This document shows positions 33,223 through 45,706 of a stretch of 60,000 nt of DNA, one piece after another. How positions within the stretch are numbered: position 1 is the stretch's first letter; each line of letters begins with the position of its first letter. Location of the stretch: the NCBI GenBank assembly GCA_903813345.2, contig CAIIXF020000001.1, positions 52,099,885 to 52,159,884 on the forward strand, in the 5' to 3' direction. This stretch comes from Owenia fusiformis (Eukaryota; Annelida; Polychaeta; Sabellida; Oweniidae). The notes below the pieces were generated by a model that made no database searches, had not been told where the DNA came from, and saw nothing but the letters and a program-made list of their open reading frames with translations. The position numbers and the translations under genes were made by a program.

Positions 33223-34306
33223 GTTCCACAGCTGGATCACTCTAACTGCAGTTAGTATCATTCAAGATGATGGCCAAAATCCTTACGTTTACGATAAACT
33301 TCCGAATTCAGCTAAACTAAGTTGAATCTGGATTCCAAATATTACGCCATGCAAACCAAAAGCTATGCTTGTAAATAGCCACCAGAAAACGTGCAAACAC
33401 CCGCGATATTAGAGAAAAAGCCTCACTTAGAATGACCCTAACTGAATTTGATGATGACGTAGGAATGACACTAAGTGAAACGGTGGATGACACTAACTCT
33501 ATGGGATGATTACATGCATGGCCATCTGAGTTAGTGTCACCAATGACGAATATCATCACTGGTGGTCCGCTCGATTGTACGCTGGTTACCGAAACGGTTC
33601 GTTTCAGTAACAAAATGTCGGAACGTCGAAGGCACGATTTTCCTTATTTCACGTGTTGTAGGCAGAATCTCCACATTTTTCTCATAAACGTATATCAGTA
33701 TCATATGTTTTAGAAAATGTACATGTTTGCGAAAAAATAGCCCAGAAGACAACAGAATCGTCGATTTAATTCCCCACCTAAGTTACATAAGTTAAAAGTT
33801 AGTTAAAAGTGCAGATCTAAACTTTTTTTCGAAATACCGTCCATTATAATGTAACTAAGTGAGGAATTAAATCAACTATTTTGTTGTCTTCTGAACTATG
33901 TGTTCGCAAATCGAGTAAGCGTAATCGAGTGGATAACCAGTGATCATGTTTGAGTTAGTTTATCATCAACTTCAGTTATAGTCATTCTAAGTGGAGCTAT
34001 TTTCTTTAAAATTCTCTATTAATGCGGGTGTCTGAGTATTTTTTCCTCGGTTGTTTAGTTATACTTTATTAGGTTGCATGGCGAAACGTTTAGAATACAG
34101 ATCCAAGTTTAGCTGAAATCGTTGGTTTATCAAAAACGAAAGAATTTTGGCCACCATCTTGAATGATACTAATTGCAGGTAGAGTCATCCAGCTGTGGAA
34201 CAGTCACCATCTTGAATGATACTAACTGCAGTTAGTCTTAGAGTCATCCAGCTGTGGAACAGTCACCGTCTTGAATACTGCAGTTAGAGTCATCCAGCTG
34301 TGGAAC
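33223..34306. mobile_element. 1.1-kb foldback element with amplified right end
   Basis: The left end gttccacagctgg... is matched in reverse by ...ccagctgtggaac at the right. Complementarity continues inward for about 160 bp (catcttgaatgatact, ttggcca, tttagctgaa, ttgcatggcg, gttgtttag). The right end contains three tandem copies of the ~55-bp terminal segment (ending 34201, 34260 and 34306) against one at the left. The middle holds a second, unrelated MITE (33557-33942), so the element served as an insertion site. Confidence 0.8.
33557..33942. mobile_element. CACTGGTGnTCC MITE nested in the foldback element
   Basis: It begins CACTGGTGGTCCGCTCGATT and ends AATCGAGTGGATAACCAGTG. The arms pair around a centre near 33815 through agaagacaacagaatcgtcgattta and its mirror, with a deletion in the right arm. 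Related copies lie at 53992-54301 (reverse orientation matches best) and 44710-44755 (one end only). Confidence 0.75.
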
Positions 34307-34607
34307 AGTGACATTGACACATAGTAGAACTATCTGACAAATCAGAAAACGATATAGACATGCGTTATTTTAAGAAGTAATGCATGATTTTGATCCGATA
34401 TATGTCACGATTTAAGGGTAGTGAAAATGAGGTTTTCAATGTAATGAAATAAACCGTACAAACATTTTTTAATTTACACAAGGCCTAGATGATTAACATT
34501 ACTTTCTAGTCCAACTATTCCCCCTTGAAAAAAATTTACCAACTAAACTTCAAAACAAAATAGGGTCAATATATAGTACAGGGTGTTAAAAACGTAACCC
34601 CCCCAAA

Positions 34608-34950
34608 GAAATCGCTATATCTTGGAAAATCCTAATCGAATTGTGTTCATTTTTTCAGGAAAGAAAGACGAGGATGTGTATGTATAGCCCCTGTTGTTGG
34701 TTAGTTGTAAAACATAATATCTTGGACACCTGCTTATAAAGACATTAGTATTTGAAAAATTCGAAAAACGCGAATGGAAAATCGCTATATCTTGGAAAAT
34801 ACTAATTCAATTATGTTCTTTTGTTCAGGAAAGAAAGAAGAGACTGTGTATGTATAGCTGCTGTCAATTGTTAGTTAGTTGTAAAACATGATGCTTTGGA
34901 CACCTGCTCAAAGACAATAGTATTTGGAAAATACGAAAAAGCAGTCAGAG
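34608..34950. repeat. Two tandem copies of a 170-bp unit
   Basis: atcgctatatcttggaaaat occurs at 34611 and 34781. Both are followed by caggaaagaaagaMgag.ctgtgtatgtatag, ttgttagtt, gtaaaacat, ttggacacctgct and agtatttg.aaaa. Divergence is moderate. Confidence 0.85.
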
Positions 34951-35048
34951 GTGACTGCCCCCGGGTGACTGCCACAGCAATAAAACACAAATTATCCTCA
35001 TTCAATGTGTGGTAAATGTGTGGAGTTTCATTAAAATCACTCCAGGGA

Positions 35049-35139
35049 CTTTACAGTCATGGTCAAAACGCCTTCTTAAGTCTGTCCGAACCAGGGCGCT
35101 TTTGACTGCGTTTTTAGCATTTCGACCATGACTGTAAAG
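35049..35139. repeat. Nested hairpin with two complementary pairs
   Basis: ctttacagtcatggtc (35049-35064) pairs perfectly with gaccatgactgtaaag (35124-35139). Inside it, gtcaaaacgcc (35062) pairs imperfectly with ggcgcttttgac (35095). It is probably the relic of a tiny MITE. Confidence 0.75.
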
Positions 35140-36490
35140 CGGCAGAAACACCATTTTTCTGGGCGATTACGGCGTGATTATGGTGTGAATTTATTTATGA
35201 ATTTTATGATATCTTGGTTTGCAAGGACCGTTATGGTACAATCTTTAATTCTGGGGAACATCGTTCGCTGAGAAAATAGATATCTCCAATAAATTCAAAT
35301 CATATGAACCATGATATATATTTATTCAGCATTGGTGCATGAATAACATTTAAATGCATGTAACATTTCCTGTTATACCCGCTTTGTAAAAGTAATATCA
35401 TACATCAATGTTTCTTAGTATTTTACTTTACATGATATACCGTTTTAAAGAAAGAGAGGATGATTATGAAACATATACTTTGGCATGAATGAAGCTAAAA
35501 TCTCATTTATCAGATCTCTTTTATTTTCTTAAACAACAGGTCCTAACCCCGCAAAACACCAGTTTTGCTTCAAGACCCTGGACCATTTACTCTAACAACT
35601 GTTCCTATTGATATAATGCAATGATGTCAATACTGCGAGGAATTAAATATTTACACAATGTTGTATCATATACCGTATAATGTGAAATTAACAATTTTAA
35701 TTCATTTTCAGTTGGAAATCTTTTTGGCAAACCGTGTGTCAGTGAACAATAATGTCTGAGTAATTTCCGACGTTATACAATAGACTGCACATTGGCACCA
35801 TTAACTTAATCAATGTATCATTAAGTTTTAAAAATATCCTTCTTCCTTTGTGGACTTTGGGAATTTTTCTTTATGTCAGATCGAATTCTTCGTTATAAAG
35901 TGTACCTAGAGTTGTCTGGGCTAATGGATGTTATTACTCATTCTTATTATGCTTTGGAATGTTTTTATGCTTAACCCTTAAGGTTACTTTGGCACCAGAC
36001 ATTTTCTTCTTTATTCTGACTTAAATTATATTCTATTTCAACCAGAATATCAAAATAAGAATTTTCATTAGGGGCTGGTCTTAGTTACAGTTCTTCATAT
36101 TACCATAGCTTGTAGCTGTTTTTTAATTGCTACCATATGTTCATCTAGATATTATTTATTTAGTAGTGTGAGTCACAGCAATATGATCGTTTACTTCGAC
36201 TTCCAGACAAAATATACAATAAATGTTTTATGTAAGCATATAATTTGCTCCTATACAGGCGATGCATATAAAATGGACGCTTTTTTACACAGCAGGCAAT
36301 TTTTATAGATTAGCTTTTGATATTCTCACCTGTGGGTGACAGGTTAATGAATGTTGTACCACCTGTGAAACTAAGTAATAAAAGTGGTTGTGTAAAGAAA
36401 CGAAATAATTTATATACTTATCGATCTCCAACCTGTAATTGTAAATGAGGTGAAAAGTAACATTATTTACGTGTTTGTATGACTGAGGAG
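35140..36490. other. Non-coding, one weak retroelement tail
   Basis: AT-rich. Near 36370-36400 aagtaataaaagtggttgtgtaaagaa resembles the tails at 26780 and 30887. Otherwise nothing recognised. Confidence 0.4.
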
Positions 36491-36533
36491 TGCTTGCTTG
36501 TTTGTTTGTTTGTTTGTTTGTTTGTTTGTTTGC
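36491..36533. repeat. (TTTG)n microsatellite
   Basis: Uninterrupted tttg units, about eight to nine, follow two ttgc units. The Cys-Leu-Phe-Val repeat frame it creates is an artefact. Confidence 0.95.
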
Positions 36534-37220
36534 AAGTTATTTGTGTTATCAAGGTCACAAGGAAAATCCTTCAGAACTGTAAACATGTAAAAAATATCGC
36601 GATTATTCGTTATTATTATTGTACGCCATACAGCTTGATAATATTGCTATATATCGATTTTACAAGATTTACTTTAAATAAACCATAATTTAACTAGAAA
36701 TATAGAAGATTGACATATTTGAGATGTTTTAATATAAAATTATGATACTTGAATAATGCCATTCAGCTCAAAAAAGCCACTAGCACAACATTTTCAATCT
36801 GTTTTCGTTAATTTGTTCTGAACTTACAGAACTTTGAGTTACGCCATTTTGTTACTGAAAGGGATCCGTTTTCGCAACCGACTTCTCGGGTTCCTCCACA
36901 AAGCAGTTAAGATAATTAATGCTGTTACTCTCACCTATCAATATACCAATACGCGATAACGTTTAATTTCGTTCAGTTTAGCTACCTCTCGTTTGAAGAG
37001 CTCTCATGTACGGTACAACTTCGTCTACATCCGGGTTCTTTCCCATTGGATTACATAGGGGTGCTATTTTCAATGCTGCACTGCGGCTCTATTAAACATT
37101 TATGTAGAGTTTCATTTGCACAAACGATAGGTATGTATGTAATTAAGATATATGACAAAGCTTTTTGAGCTATAATCCCCAAATCCGAAGAAATCTGTAG
37201 TTGAAAATGCCCTCCAATTC

Positions 37221-37234
37221 CAGTGACGTCACTG
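37221..37234. promoter_or_regulatory. Palindromic CRE site CAGTGACGTCACTG
   Basis: A perfect 14-bp palindrome centred on TGACGTCA, the full CREB/ATF consensus, in a locally CpG-containing stretch. No gene start is assigned nearby, so a regulatory role is only a possibility. Confidence 0.3.
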
Positions 37235-37723
37235 ATATCCCAGAAATTGCTCAGACGCCATCGAAGATCGAAAAATATAAATAATGTTACTTTGAATCTC
37301 CGATTATCTTTCTGATTATTGAATAAATTGGATTATATAACTATGCTTGAGGGCTGATGGAAGATCAGAAGCTGAGAAACGTTCAGAGTAATCGACTCGT
37401 TCGGCGGGCCAATGAAAAATTGTCCCTTCCAAAGTGATGCATCATGGGAGATATTTATGCAAATTACCACCTGAACTCTTACCGCGAATAGGAGTATTGG
37501 TGTACAGAGGCAAATTACATCGGGGTCTGTATACCTCCCGTCAACTCACGCTCCCGTAATTGTTCTAATTCCCGAGCTTCTTCAACGCATGTACGGGACC
37601 AGCTAGATATTATTGCATGTGTAATGGTGTAATGGATTTATATTATTTTTTTCAACAGTTTTCGGACGGACTCATTTGCTTAGTTGATACCAACTCACCT
37701 TATTATATTGCTATATATATCCA

Positions 37724-38619
37724 GAACCGAAGTTCAATACTGGGGCATACTTTGTAACGTCACGAGTGATGAACAATTGCGCTTTTCTGTAAAATTCTCA
37801 TTGAAAAGACGTCAAAAAGCTACATGGGACATTTTTGTACCTTTTTCTTTCGCATCGTTTGACAAGTTATCATGTTTGAAAATGTTTGAAATTTTCCACG
37901 ATCAAAATATATTAAAAACCTATTTCTAAAATGTTTTTATTTTGATATATTTCTTAATTTTAATGCATGCACGTGATGGCTGGATTTCAAGTTTACGCAT
38001 TTTTAAGCTAAAAATACTAAATGGGACATTTTTCGTACCCTACATATCATTTGATATTTAAGAAATTTGAAGGAAATTTAATATTTTTTCTTCAGATTTA
38101 TTAATTTTAGCCAAAACCTTGTTTATAATTTTAATTTCAGCCTTTAAGAATAATTAATTCTAAAATAAATGGCATTTTGCTTCCCTAGGGGTCGTCAAAA
38201 TACCCAGCGTGACGGCCTTTGGATTTTGTTTGAAGTTGAAAAATCAGCGTCACATTCCATTATTACCTTAAAACTAATGACGTCATAATAAAGATCATTG
38301 TCTCAGGAAGTGATTCATACCTGTCTCATCAAAATTGATGAAAAAATAATGATTCTACATCATTTTGAAAAATAGCGCGCTCCTAAAATGTTACGCGTGA
38401 CGGCATATTTCTAACGTTTTGACCCAGGAAGGACGCTCTAAAATGCTCTTAAATGAAAAATTCCATGTAAAATATACAAATGAGGTTTTAGAGGGTACCT
38501 ATATGAAGATTTTGATATATAACATGAGTATGTTCGCTTTCCGAACTTTCCCGATATTTACATGGAAAGAACATGGAACGTCAAAATTTGAAATATGCCC
38601 CAGTATTGAACTTCGGTTC
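37724..38619. mobile_element. 0.9-kb element with perfect 26-bp terminal inverted repeats
   Basis: gaaccgaagttcaatactgg... (37724-37749) and its exact reverse complement (38594-38619) bracket 0.9 kb. Similarity stops abruptly at both boundaries. Inside, atgggacatttttgtacc and aaatgggacatttttcgtaccc (about 37824 and 38018) form a direct repeat. No coding capacity and no obvious target duplication. Confidence 0.65.
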
Positions 38620-38971
38620 CCAACGACTAAATTATATTTTACTTCATCAGGCAACGGTACCAGGGGGTAGAAATAAAAGAAATAAAACTCGATTCGTGTA
38701 TTTCCTGAAAAAATATTTCTGTGCTTAACCCCACATCACAGAAAAACTAGATGGATGGCTGTCATTTTATTAGAATTAGATGTTCTCCAATGTACTGGAA
38801 TTCTGATGAGCCTGTTTTTAGGTAAGGACACACTGTAAAACGACCACAGGCTACAGAGTAAAATTACCCCTACCCCTCCAATTCCAGTAATTCCAGTTGT
38901 ACCAAACGAAATGCTGGACGCGTTTCTATCCCCTGGGTACTATCATTTTAAAAGTTGCATACAGCAATATC

Positions 38972-39240
38972 ACTTGCGGATCCAGAAGGTGGGGGGGGGG
39001 GCAAATTTCAATTCGAAAATAAATTTTGAACCCCAAAATCCAGAAATTGGGCCCAAATTATAAAAATTAAGGCCCATTTTTGATAAATTGGCCTAAAAGT
39101 CCCAAAAAGGTCAGGTAATGCTCAAGAGGCCCACTAATTGAAGCCCTGCAATTTTTGGGCCAACGCTTTTTTCTGGGCCCACCCATGGCCCACCCAAGGG
39201 GGGGGGGCATGGCCTCCCCCGCCCCTGGATCCTCCTTACA
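38972..39240. repeat. GGATCCAGG-ended G/C-run repeat, copy 1
   Basis: It starts ttgcggatccagaaggt plus a G run and ends with a ctccccc run and ctggatcctcc. The interior shares ttgggcccaaa, aaggcccatttttga, tggcc, cccaaaaag, tttctgggcac/ccaccca and ccaagggg.gggggcatgg with 41175-41370. It is an inverted-ended non-coding interspersed repeat. Confidence 0.7.
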
Positions 39241-39261
39241 TATGAGTATATAAGGGTTACC

Positions 39262-39400
39262 GGTAGGTTTTGGATACAGGGTTTATCCCAAGAGAAATAT
39301 GTGTATCTTCCGAGGGACCGCGAGGACCGAGGGAGGTTCACATATTTTCCGAGGGATAAATTCTGTATCCGGAACCGACTGTACATAACAGATGTATTCC
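39262..39400. repeat. CCGAGGG hairpin family, copy A
   Basis: ggttttggatacagg... faces ...ctgtatccggaacc. Between them the words ccaagag, ccgaggga, gaccgaggga and ccgagggat form a partly self-complementary stem. The right flank cataacagatgtattccatacct is shared with the copy ending at 57034. Other copies: 42780-42953, 56441-56553, 56890-57034 and 57850-58774. Confidence 0.7.
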
Positions 39401-40258
39401 ATACCTACTGAGGTTCTAGGTACGTTATACCTCATAAAGTTCCAAAATTCAAAAACGTATTTTAACGTACGCTTTTCTTTTTTAAAAGGTAGTTTTTAAG
39501 TTTGTGAAATTTTCAAACTCCTATTTTTCTAGACGGTAGCAATGAATTGATATTAAAAAGTTAAAATGTAAAACATAAGTTTGAAATATATTTTTTGTTT
39601 TGTGAATTGAGTAAAACGTATAAGTTCGCTTTTTAGGAGCGGGACTGGGATGGATTCAGCGTGTATTCATCCTTGTCCCTGACCTTGGCGATCGCTCCCT
39701 AAATACACCACACTATATTCCCACTCGTTATGTTCCCAAAACCTTAGTACAGGTATGGAATACACTGAATATCTTCGTCTGAATCCTACTTACATACTGG
39801 ATAAGTATCCGTATTTGAAACTTTCAACTCAATTGTGATGTTGACAGGTAATAATCACCAATAAGAGATTCACCGTCTCAATAATATTCGTTATTGATTT
39901 GTCAATATCAAAATTATTCATGTAGATAGCATATCAGAATATTATCAAAAATTCCTGTTCGAAGCCTGCTCTGTAGACAGTTTTCTAGTTTCCAACATTA
40001 TTATGTTTTCCCTTTCTGGGATTTATATCCACTTTGCATTTAATTTTCTATTCATATGATTTGTAAAGCTGTGCGTCGGAGATCCATTATTGTCATTTAT
40101 TTAGTATGAGGAAGTTTTTTCTTAAAATATATGCTTATTTCTCTAATAAGATTTGGGTTACAAATTGAGTACCTTGTATTGCTTAATGATTAATTGATGA
40201 TCTGTTTCAAAGTAATTGAAAACTTGCAGAATTAAATCTAAATGATAGTACTACTTAC
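39401..40258. other. Non-coding, nothing firmly recognised
   Basis: AT-rich. It includes a small imperfect hairpin near 39638-39702 (aggagcg ... cgctccct) and a ggtatggaata fragment at 39754 related to the hairpin family flank. Confidence 0.4.
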
Positions 40259-40339
40259 GTTACTACCATGCCAATAGACACAATATATTATTCCAACTGC
40301 ATATTCCCAGTTTGATTGTTGCCGACAGTACGTGATACT
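40259..40339 (-). CDS. Candidate 27-codon exon, minus strand
   Basis: On the minus strand a GTAAGTAG donor (40251-40258) ends an 81-nt segment, preceded by AG at 40340-40341. It is open in phase 0 through 27 codons (…SNWEYAVGIIYCVYWHGSN). Other frames contain stops. The acceptor lacks a strong pyrimidine tract, and no partner exon is identified nearby. I do not recognise the protein. Confidence 0.2.
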
Positions 40340-41174
40340 CTACCCTCTCTGTAACACCTACTCGTAACTCTGTAGTTTTGTTAAATTGTTCCACCTAATA
40401 TCAATTAAAACATAATACACCACAGCTTCAGGATTTATTGGTCGTCCAATTCCATGTGTGATAGAAGATGCATGAAGCAGTGATCCAGACTCTGTTTTAG
40501 TGATTTGAAGAAATGCGTCAATCCATCAACACCCAACATCAGCTATCGCGCAATTGTATTGGCTATGAACCTATTTTGTTGAAGCTGACCCGATATATAC
40601 TATCTATTAAGCGTGACGAATTGTGCAAGGTCACGTGATTTGAGGGAACGCAATTACTTTCCCGTCTGAGCAACCAAAACAAATGTGGACAATCTTCGTG
40701 TCGTTTCTGAACGTTTCGCGAAATTTCACTGTTTTATAAAAAATATGTTATATTATCAGACACCAGGATAAATATTGATTTTTCTTACCGATCACTAAAA
40801 CACTTGCGGACACATTTAGATCTGGGTCATCGTGTCCAAAGAGGGGCCACTGATTATCGGAAAATATTCAAAGATGATTGGCTTCCAGGGTTCCAAATCG
40901 ATATTTTCAATCTCCAAGCAATTTGTTCAGTGCTGATTTCAACGGCAAAGTTCGAACTAATGAAATGCAAGGAGAATGACCTTGACCGATATCGAGGGCG
41001 ACATTGACAATGTCGTTATTTTCTGACATTATAACTGAGTATAAATTCATAATCAGTGATCTAAAAGATTTGAAAACCGGTGTCCTTCTTGTGTATTTTA
41101 AATTTCTTTCTTCGCGATTGAAATTCTGAAGTGAAAAATGGCGACATTTTTTAATTCCATATTCCAAAAAATTT
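40340..41174. other. Non-coding, nothing firmly recognised
   Basis: It contains a 17-bp palindrome cgacattgacaatgtcg (41010-41026). The plus-strand open frame at 40804-41007 has no recognisable motif and no splice boundaries that I trust. Confidence 0.4.
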
Positions 41175-41370
41175 AGGCAATAAAACAAAAAATTGGGCCC
41201 AAAATTTTGAAAATTTAAGGCCCATTTTTGAGACTTTGGCCAAAAGATTATTCCCAAAAAGACCCATTTTTGAGGCCCTACAAATATGTTGGGGCCCTTA
41301 AAATATTTCTGGGCACACCCAAGGGGAGGGGGGGCATGGGCCCCCTGGATCCACCAGTGGGAGTGAACCC
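41175..41370. repeat. GGATCCAGG-ended repeat, copy 2
   Basis: Shares the interior vocabulary of 38972-39240 and ends gggggcatgggccccctggatccaccagtgg. The left part is truncated or diverged. Confidence 0.7.
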
Positions 41371-42385
41371 ATAAATGCGCGCATAGCAACACGGGTGCAC
41401 TGCTATTTTTCTCCCTTGATTCTTATCTGACATAGAAACTTCTATAAAATTGCTGAATCCTGATTTGTTTATTGCTTGTTTTTGGCTAATTCGATCCCTC
41501 ATCGTTTTTATGGATTCCTTACCAGAACGTCAGGATTTTGGTTTTTTCGACCGGGCGTTAACCTCTCTTTCGTCACTCTTTACATGAGGTTTTTATAATC
41601 TCAAGTAATACGCCCGGTGATCGGAAGTTTTGTCCAGCTTGAGGGAGTACATACTATTTTTCATAAAAAACACTAAGAAAACTTGACAAATTATTCTTTA
41701 GCTCATGTGTTTCGTTATACCAAAGAAAATTAACTATTCCATGTGAATGGGTACACCATCGCGGATAACCTTCACTTCTGTCTGAAGTCTAAGCATCCTT
41801 GGACTTACGTTGAGGTAAGCGTATTTAATAATCAATATACAATTCATGTGATTCAACATGAATTCAACGGGCTATGTCGTTTATTTCTAATTTCTATTTC
41901 CTCCAGGATTGTGTCCAAACAAATGGAATACGTCAGCTTCCAGATTACTAAAGTGTTCCTAAAAGTATTTCATCCTGTGAAACACATTCATTGTAATAAT
42001 CACATTCCTCCCCATTCGGATCTATTTAAATGAAAAATATTCACCTTATCAAAAGAAAATTGACTTCTAGTTAGCCGGACCATGGCAAGAGAACTTGATT
42101 GATTATAGACTAGAAGTGACTGTTTCCGAAAGCCAAAAATACTTAGTACTTTAAGAGCCATCTTTGTTTTAAGCATACCGTGTCAGTAAATAGACGCTTT
42201 ACTGTTTCCTGACAATAAAATCACAGGAAAACTGCTTACTTATTTCAGGAATGCTTATCCGTTCAACTTGAATTCTTTACAGATGTAAGAGCAGACTATA
42301 GTGCCTTATTCTTAGGGTTTGTGCATGCTTAGGAAATGGCATGGCAGCCATTTTGTTTTTAACTTGTGAAAGTGCATTATATTAT

Positions 42386-42953
42386 TTATCCCATACTTGG
42401 ACGTGTTATAGGTACATAAAGCCGGTTTGTAAAAACTTATATTTTCATCAGCGGGCAGATATAGCTTTACGTCCCGCTCCGAGCGGGCAGATATGGTATC
42501 TGCCCGCTACGTCATAATCGCCGCTCGCATATTTGTTCATAATTTGTAACGTTCGCGTAATGACTGTAAACGACAATGGAGAAAACACAGATAATCGGGA
42601 TCTGTTTGATGGTTTAAAAAAGGGAAGGAACATCCACTTAATCAATCAGAAATTCGAGAAAATAAATGTGGGAATATTTGAGAGAATAGGAAAATCGGCC
42701 ACGGCCAAGAAAACAAAACTGGACATGAATATTCCAAAATATTTCCACGATTGAACAATGAGTACCGGATAACCAAGATTGGTATGGGATAAACATATTA
42801 TCCTATAGTTGGTTCAGGATATTGGGATTATCCCTTGGCCAATTTAATATATTTTCCCTCGGGATCTGCGGCCCTCGGGCAAATATATTATATTAGCCTA
42901 GGGATAATCCCAATATCCTGAACCTCATATAGGATAATCTCTATTTATCACTC
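42386..42953. repeat. 0.57-kb interspersed repeat, intact copy 1
   Basis: It runs from ttatcccatacttggacgtg to cctcatataggataatctc and is over 90% alike to 57457-58774 by eye, once a 0.75-kb insertion in that copy is removed. It contains three gcgggcagata words and ends in a ccctcggg..tgcggccctcggg palindrome. A plus-strand frame at 42563-42754 (MTVNDNGENTDNRDLFDGLKK...) is intact here but frameshifted in copy 2, so it is a relic or chance. I do not recognise it. Confidence 0.75.
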
Positions 42954-42965
42954 TGTGTCTTGTTA

Positions 42966-44709
42966 TACGTACTGACATCTCCATGCCAAGGGTAAGGGTC
43001 AGTGGATCTGTCTATTGTTTTTTAAGGAAACTGACAAATATTTGATCAATGAAACAAGGTACTGTAATCCACGTGTACATAATTTCTGCATTTTCGCGAG
43101 TGTTTTCCCCGATTATTTTTACCATTTTCACTAGAGACTGGATATCAATCTAAAGTTATGTTTCTTATTAATGGTAGATAATCATTTTCGTGTAAAATTC
43201 CGAAACAAAATACTTCAGTTTGGACATTCCCTTCATTCATTATGAAAGACATACTACTTTTGTAAGGATCGCAGATATCTGATAATAAATGGGATCTGTC
43301 AGCTACCTCATCTGGTCAATTCAACCCTATGTTGCAATGACAAATGATTACAGATATTCATGTTAACCTTGGAGGGGAGATTTTCCAGATGCCGCAGTCA
43401 CGCTCCAATATTTTCCTGTATGTTCGAAAAATGAAGGATATACGTATGGCTCATTCAGTCGAACAGTCTTGACAAGCGCAGCGCACTGAACTGGGGTATG
43501 TCAGTGATACACCCCCTCCAAATGTTTGGTTACCCAAACTCCCCATTATATCTTATTCGAATTGTGTTATTAAAAGGAAAAAACATTGAATTTAAGTTAT
43601 ATATTTTGCTTTATCCCATAGTTGCAAGGATATAGATCGAATATCACGTGACGATATCTTTGATATGCGGATCAAAATATCATATTTTAGCCAAAAAATT
43701 CCAAACCATTAAAAATCAGTTCTTAAAAAGATGTTTTCAAAAGTGATAATCGATGGTTTCAAAGGTGATATTCGATAGTTTCGATTTCTTTCAATAAATT
43801 ATTTTAATCAAACTTTTTTCCAATTTTTTTTAAATACTCTTTTAGATTATTGTTCAAAATTGTCGAATTTTTTTTCAATTTTCAATTTTTTTTACTAAAT
43901 TTTTTTCAACTTCAACAATATATCAATATCCACTCCTGGATATAAATGACATTTTTTCAAAACCATAGGATATTCTTATATTATCCCATGATCACACAGA
44001 GACACATACACAACAAAGTTGGACGATTAGGAAATTGGGCACCTCGGCATCCTTGTTCACCTAAGCATTGATCCCCACTTGGGGATAACGGGATGATGAT
44101 CAGCATTACAAATACTTCAAGGCGATTTTGCGTTGCGACCAACCCGGGGATTACATAAATAAAACATACGACTGTAGTATATCATGTAAAATATGACATA
44201 AACATACCATGACATAATTTGGGATGCCAATTATTTATTCTTGTCTGTTTTATGGAGCATTACTGAGACGCAACTCATTCCTTGTTAGATACCCTTCGGT
44301 TTTGCACAAAGAGCCCATAAATATACTTAGCTTCAAGTTATTTTGAGCGTAATTCTAGATATGTAAGACATTGATTGAAATACATGACACACACGTTAAA
44401 AAGCCTTAATACAAAAAGAAAATGCGTTACTTAATAATTATATAACTTACATGCATTCACAAGAGTTTCAGCTCGATCGATTCATTCACTCATATCCAAG
44501 TGGTACACCCTTCGCAAAATTTAGAAATATATCCTTCAGTCATGCGATAATTTGCTCAATCTAAGATTGAATACCTCGATTTTGAGACTTTTACACAAAA
44601 TCGTAACAACTGTGTCACGCGACATAAAATTTCTACTCTGAATATGAAATCAGTTTTCATAATAAAATGAACTGTTGGAAGCGTTGGTGGTTCACCATCG
44701 TAAAGTCAC
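42966..44709. other. Non-coding, low-complexity T-rich patch
   Basis: AT-rich with a T-run field at about 43790-43920. No supported gene. Confidence 0.4.
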
Positions 44710-44755
44710 AGGTGATCCGCTCGATTACGCTGGTTACCGAAACGGTTCGTTTTGT
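44710..44755. repeat. Single end of the CACTGGTGATCC MITE family
   Basis: aggtgatccgctcgattacg followed by ctggttaccgaaacggttcg equals the terminus at 33559-33600 and 53992-54016. The rest of the element is missing, so it is a truncated copy. Confidence 0.7.
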
Positions 44756-45308
44756 ACATAGTACATAGTAATACACACGTCTATTACCTCATGGAAATGG
44801 GTGAAATAGTGCTTTATCCTTTAACCTTTATCCCGGCCCTGGGCACGAAAAACTTTCAAACAATGCTTGGAGAGCAGATGAAGCTCTGTATTTTTACGTT
44901 ATAAAAGCAAAATTATGACCTAGACAAAATATAGATTTTTGTTCGACAATAGGAGAATCTATAATGAAAATGAGTGCTTTTTTCGTAGTTTTACTTTGGC
45001 TTAGTAAAAAAAATAATAGTGTGGTAAAATTAACCTCATTTTTGATATTTTTTCTAGAAATGTTCTAGACGTTAATATCAATGTTTAAGAAAAGTTTTTT
45101 TATCGAAATAAAATGGATGTGTTGAATTCTATATTAATTACAAAAAACAGAGATGAAGGTCAAAAACGTTAGAATATATTCTAATTGTAGCAAATTGGAA
45201 TACAATCCCGGGGGTTACAATTAACCGACGCGAGATCGCAGTTACGCGACTCCATTTAATTTGATACATGCATTTTACGGTGTACAACCAAACGCTACGG
45301 CAGGCAGA

Positions 45309-45411
45309 CCGGTGTAAAAGGGTAGGAGGTCCTATAAATTTATGGTCCTACTCTCCATTGATTTATATGGTGACCTCTTTGTGCTCTTTCCCTTATTATC
45401 TTATACACAAC
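45309..45411. repeat. Interspersed repeat shared with 59033-59126
   Basis: ccggtgtaaaagggtagRaggtcctat, tatggtcctact, ccattgatttatatg.tgacctcttt and cccttattatcttatacacaa appear in the same order in both places, the copies differing mostly by one 10-bp indel. Confidence 0.8.
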
Positions 45412-45544
45412 CAGGGCCAGTAAGGGCCTTTAAAAGGGGGACCATAATCCCTGGGGGACCATAATTTCTTTCACACCGGAATGTTTCTGTATTGATTTCA
45501 AATAGAGAAACGCACCGGAGTGAGAATAATGGCAGTTGGTAAAT

Positions 45545-45690
45545 GCGTATGTGTTTCTTGCTTCATACCATTCGACGAGTGTTATATTCAAGTGTTACTT
45601 GGCTGACTGTTATATACCATTCTTTAAAGTGTGGGCTGTCGAATGGTATATAATAAAGTTATTAGAACAGGTGAGGTAGAAAAGAAACAC
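45545..45690. repeat. Imperfect hairpin around cataccattcgac/gtcgaatggtat
   Basis: tgtgtttcttgcttcataccattcgac is mirrored by gtcgaatggtata...aaagaaacaca. Related words recur at 46140-46320 (ggtgcacaacaaaaacgct, agagaaaggttcaggagtaagaata, ataccattgaac), suggesting two decayed copies of one element. Confidence 0.5.
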
Positions 45691-45706
45691 ATGACACAAT
45701 ACTTAC

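Noticed and set aside
41737-42284. Plus-strand segment ending at GAG|GTAAGC (41814) and a 36-nt open piece flanked by AG and GTAAGA (42249-42284)
   Set aside because: Phase-compatible and somewhat coding-like, but the first lacks an acceptor and the second is tiny; no further exons found.
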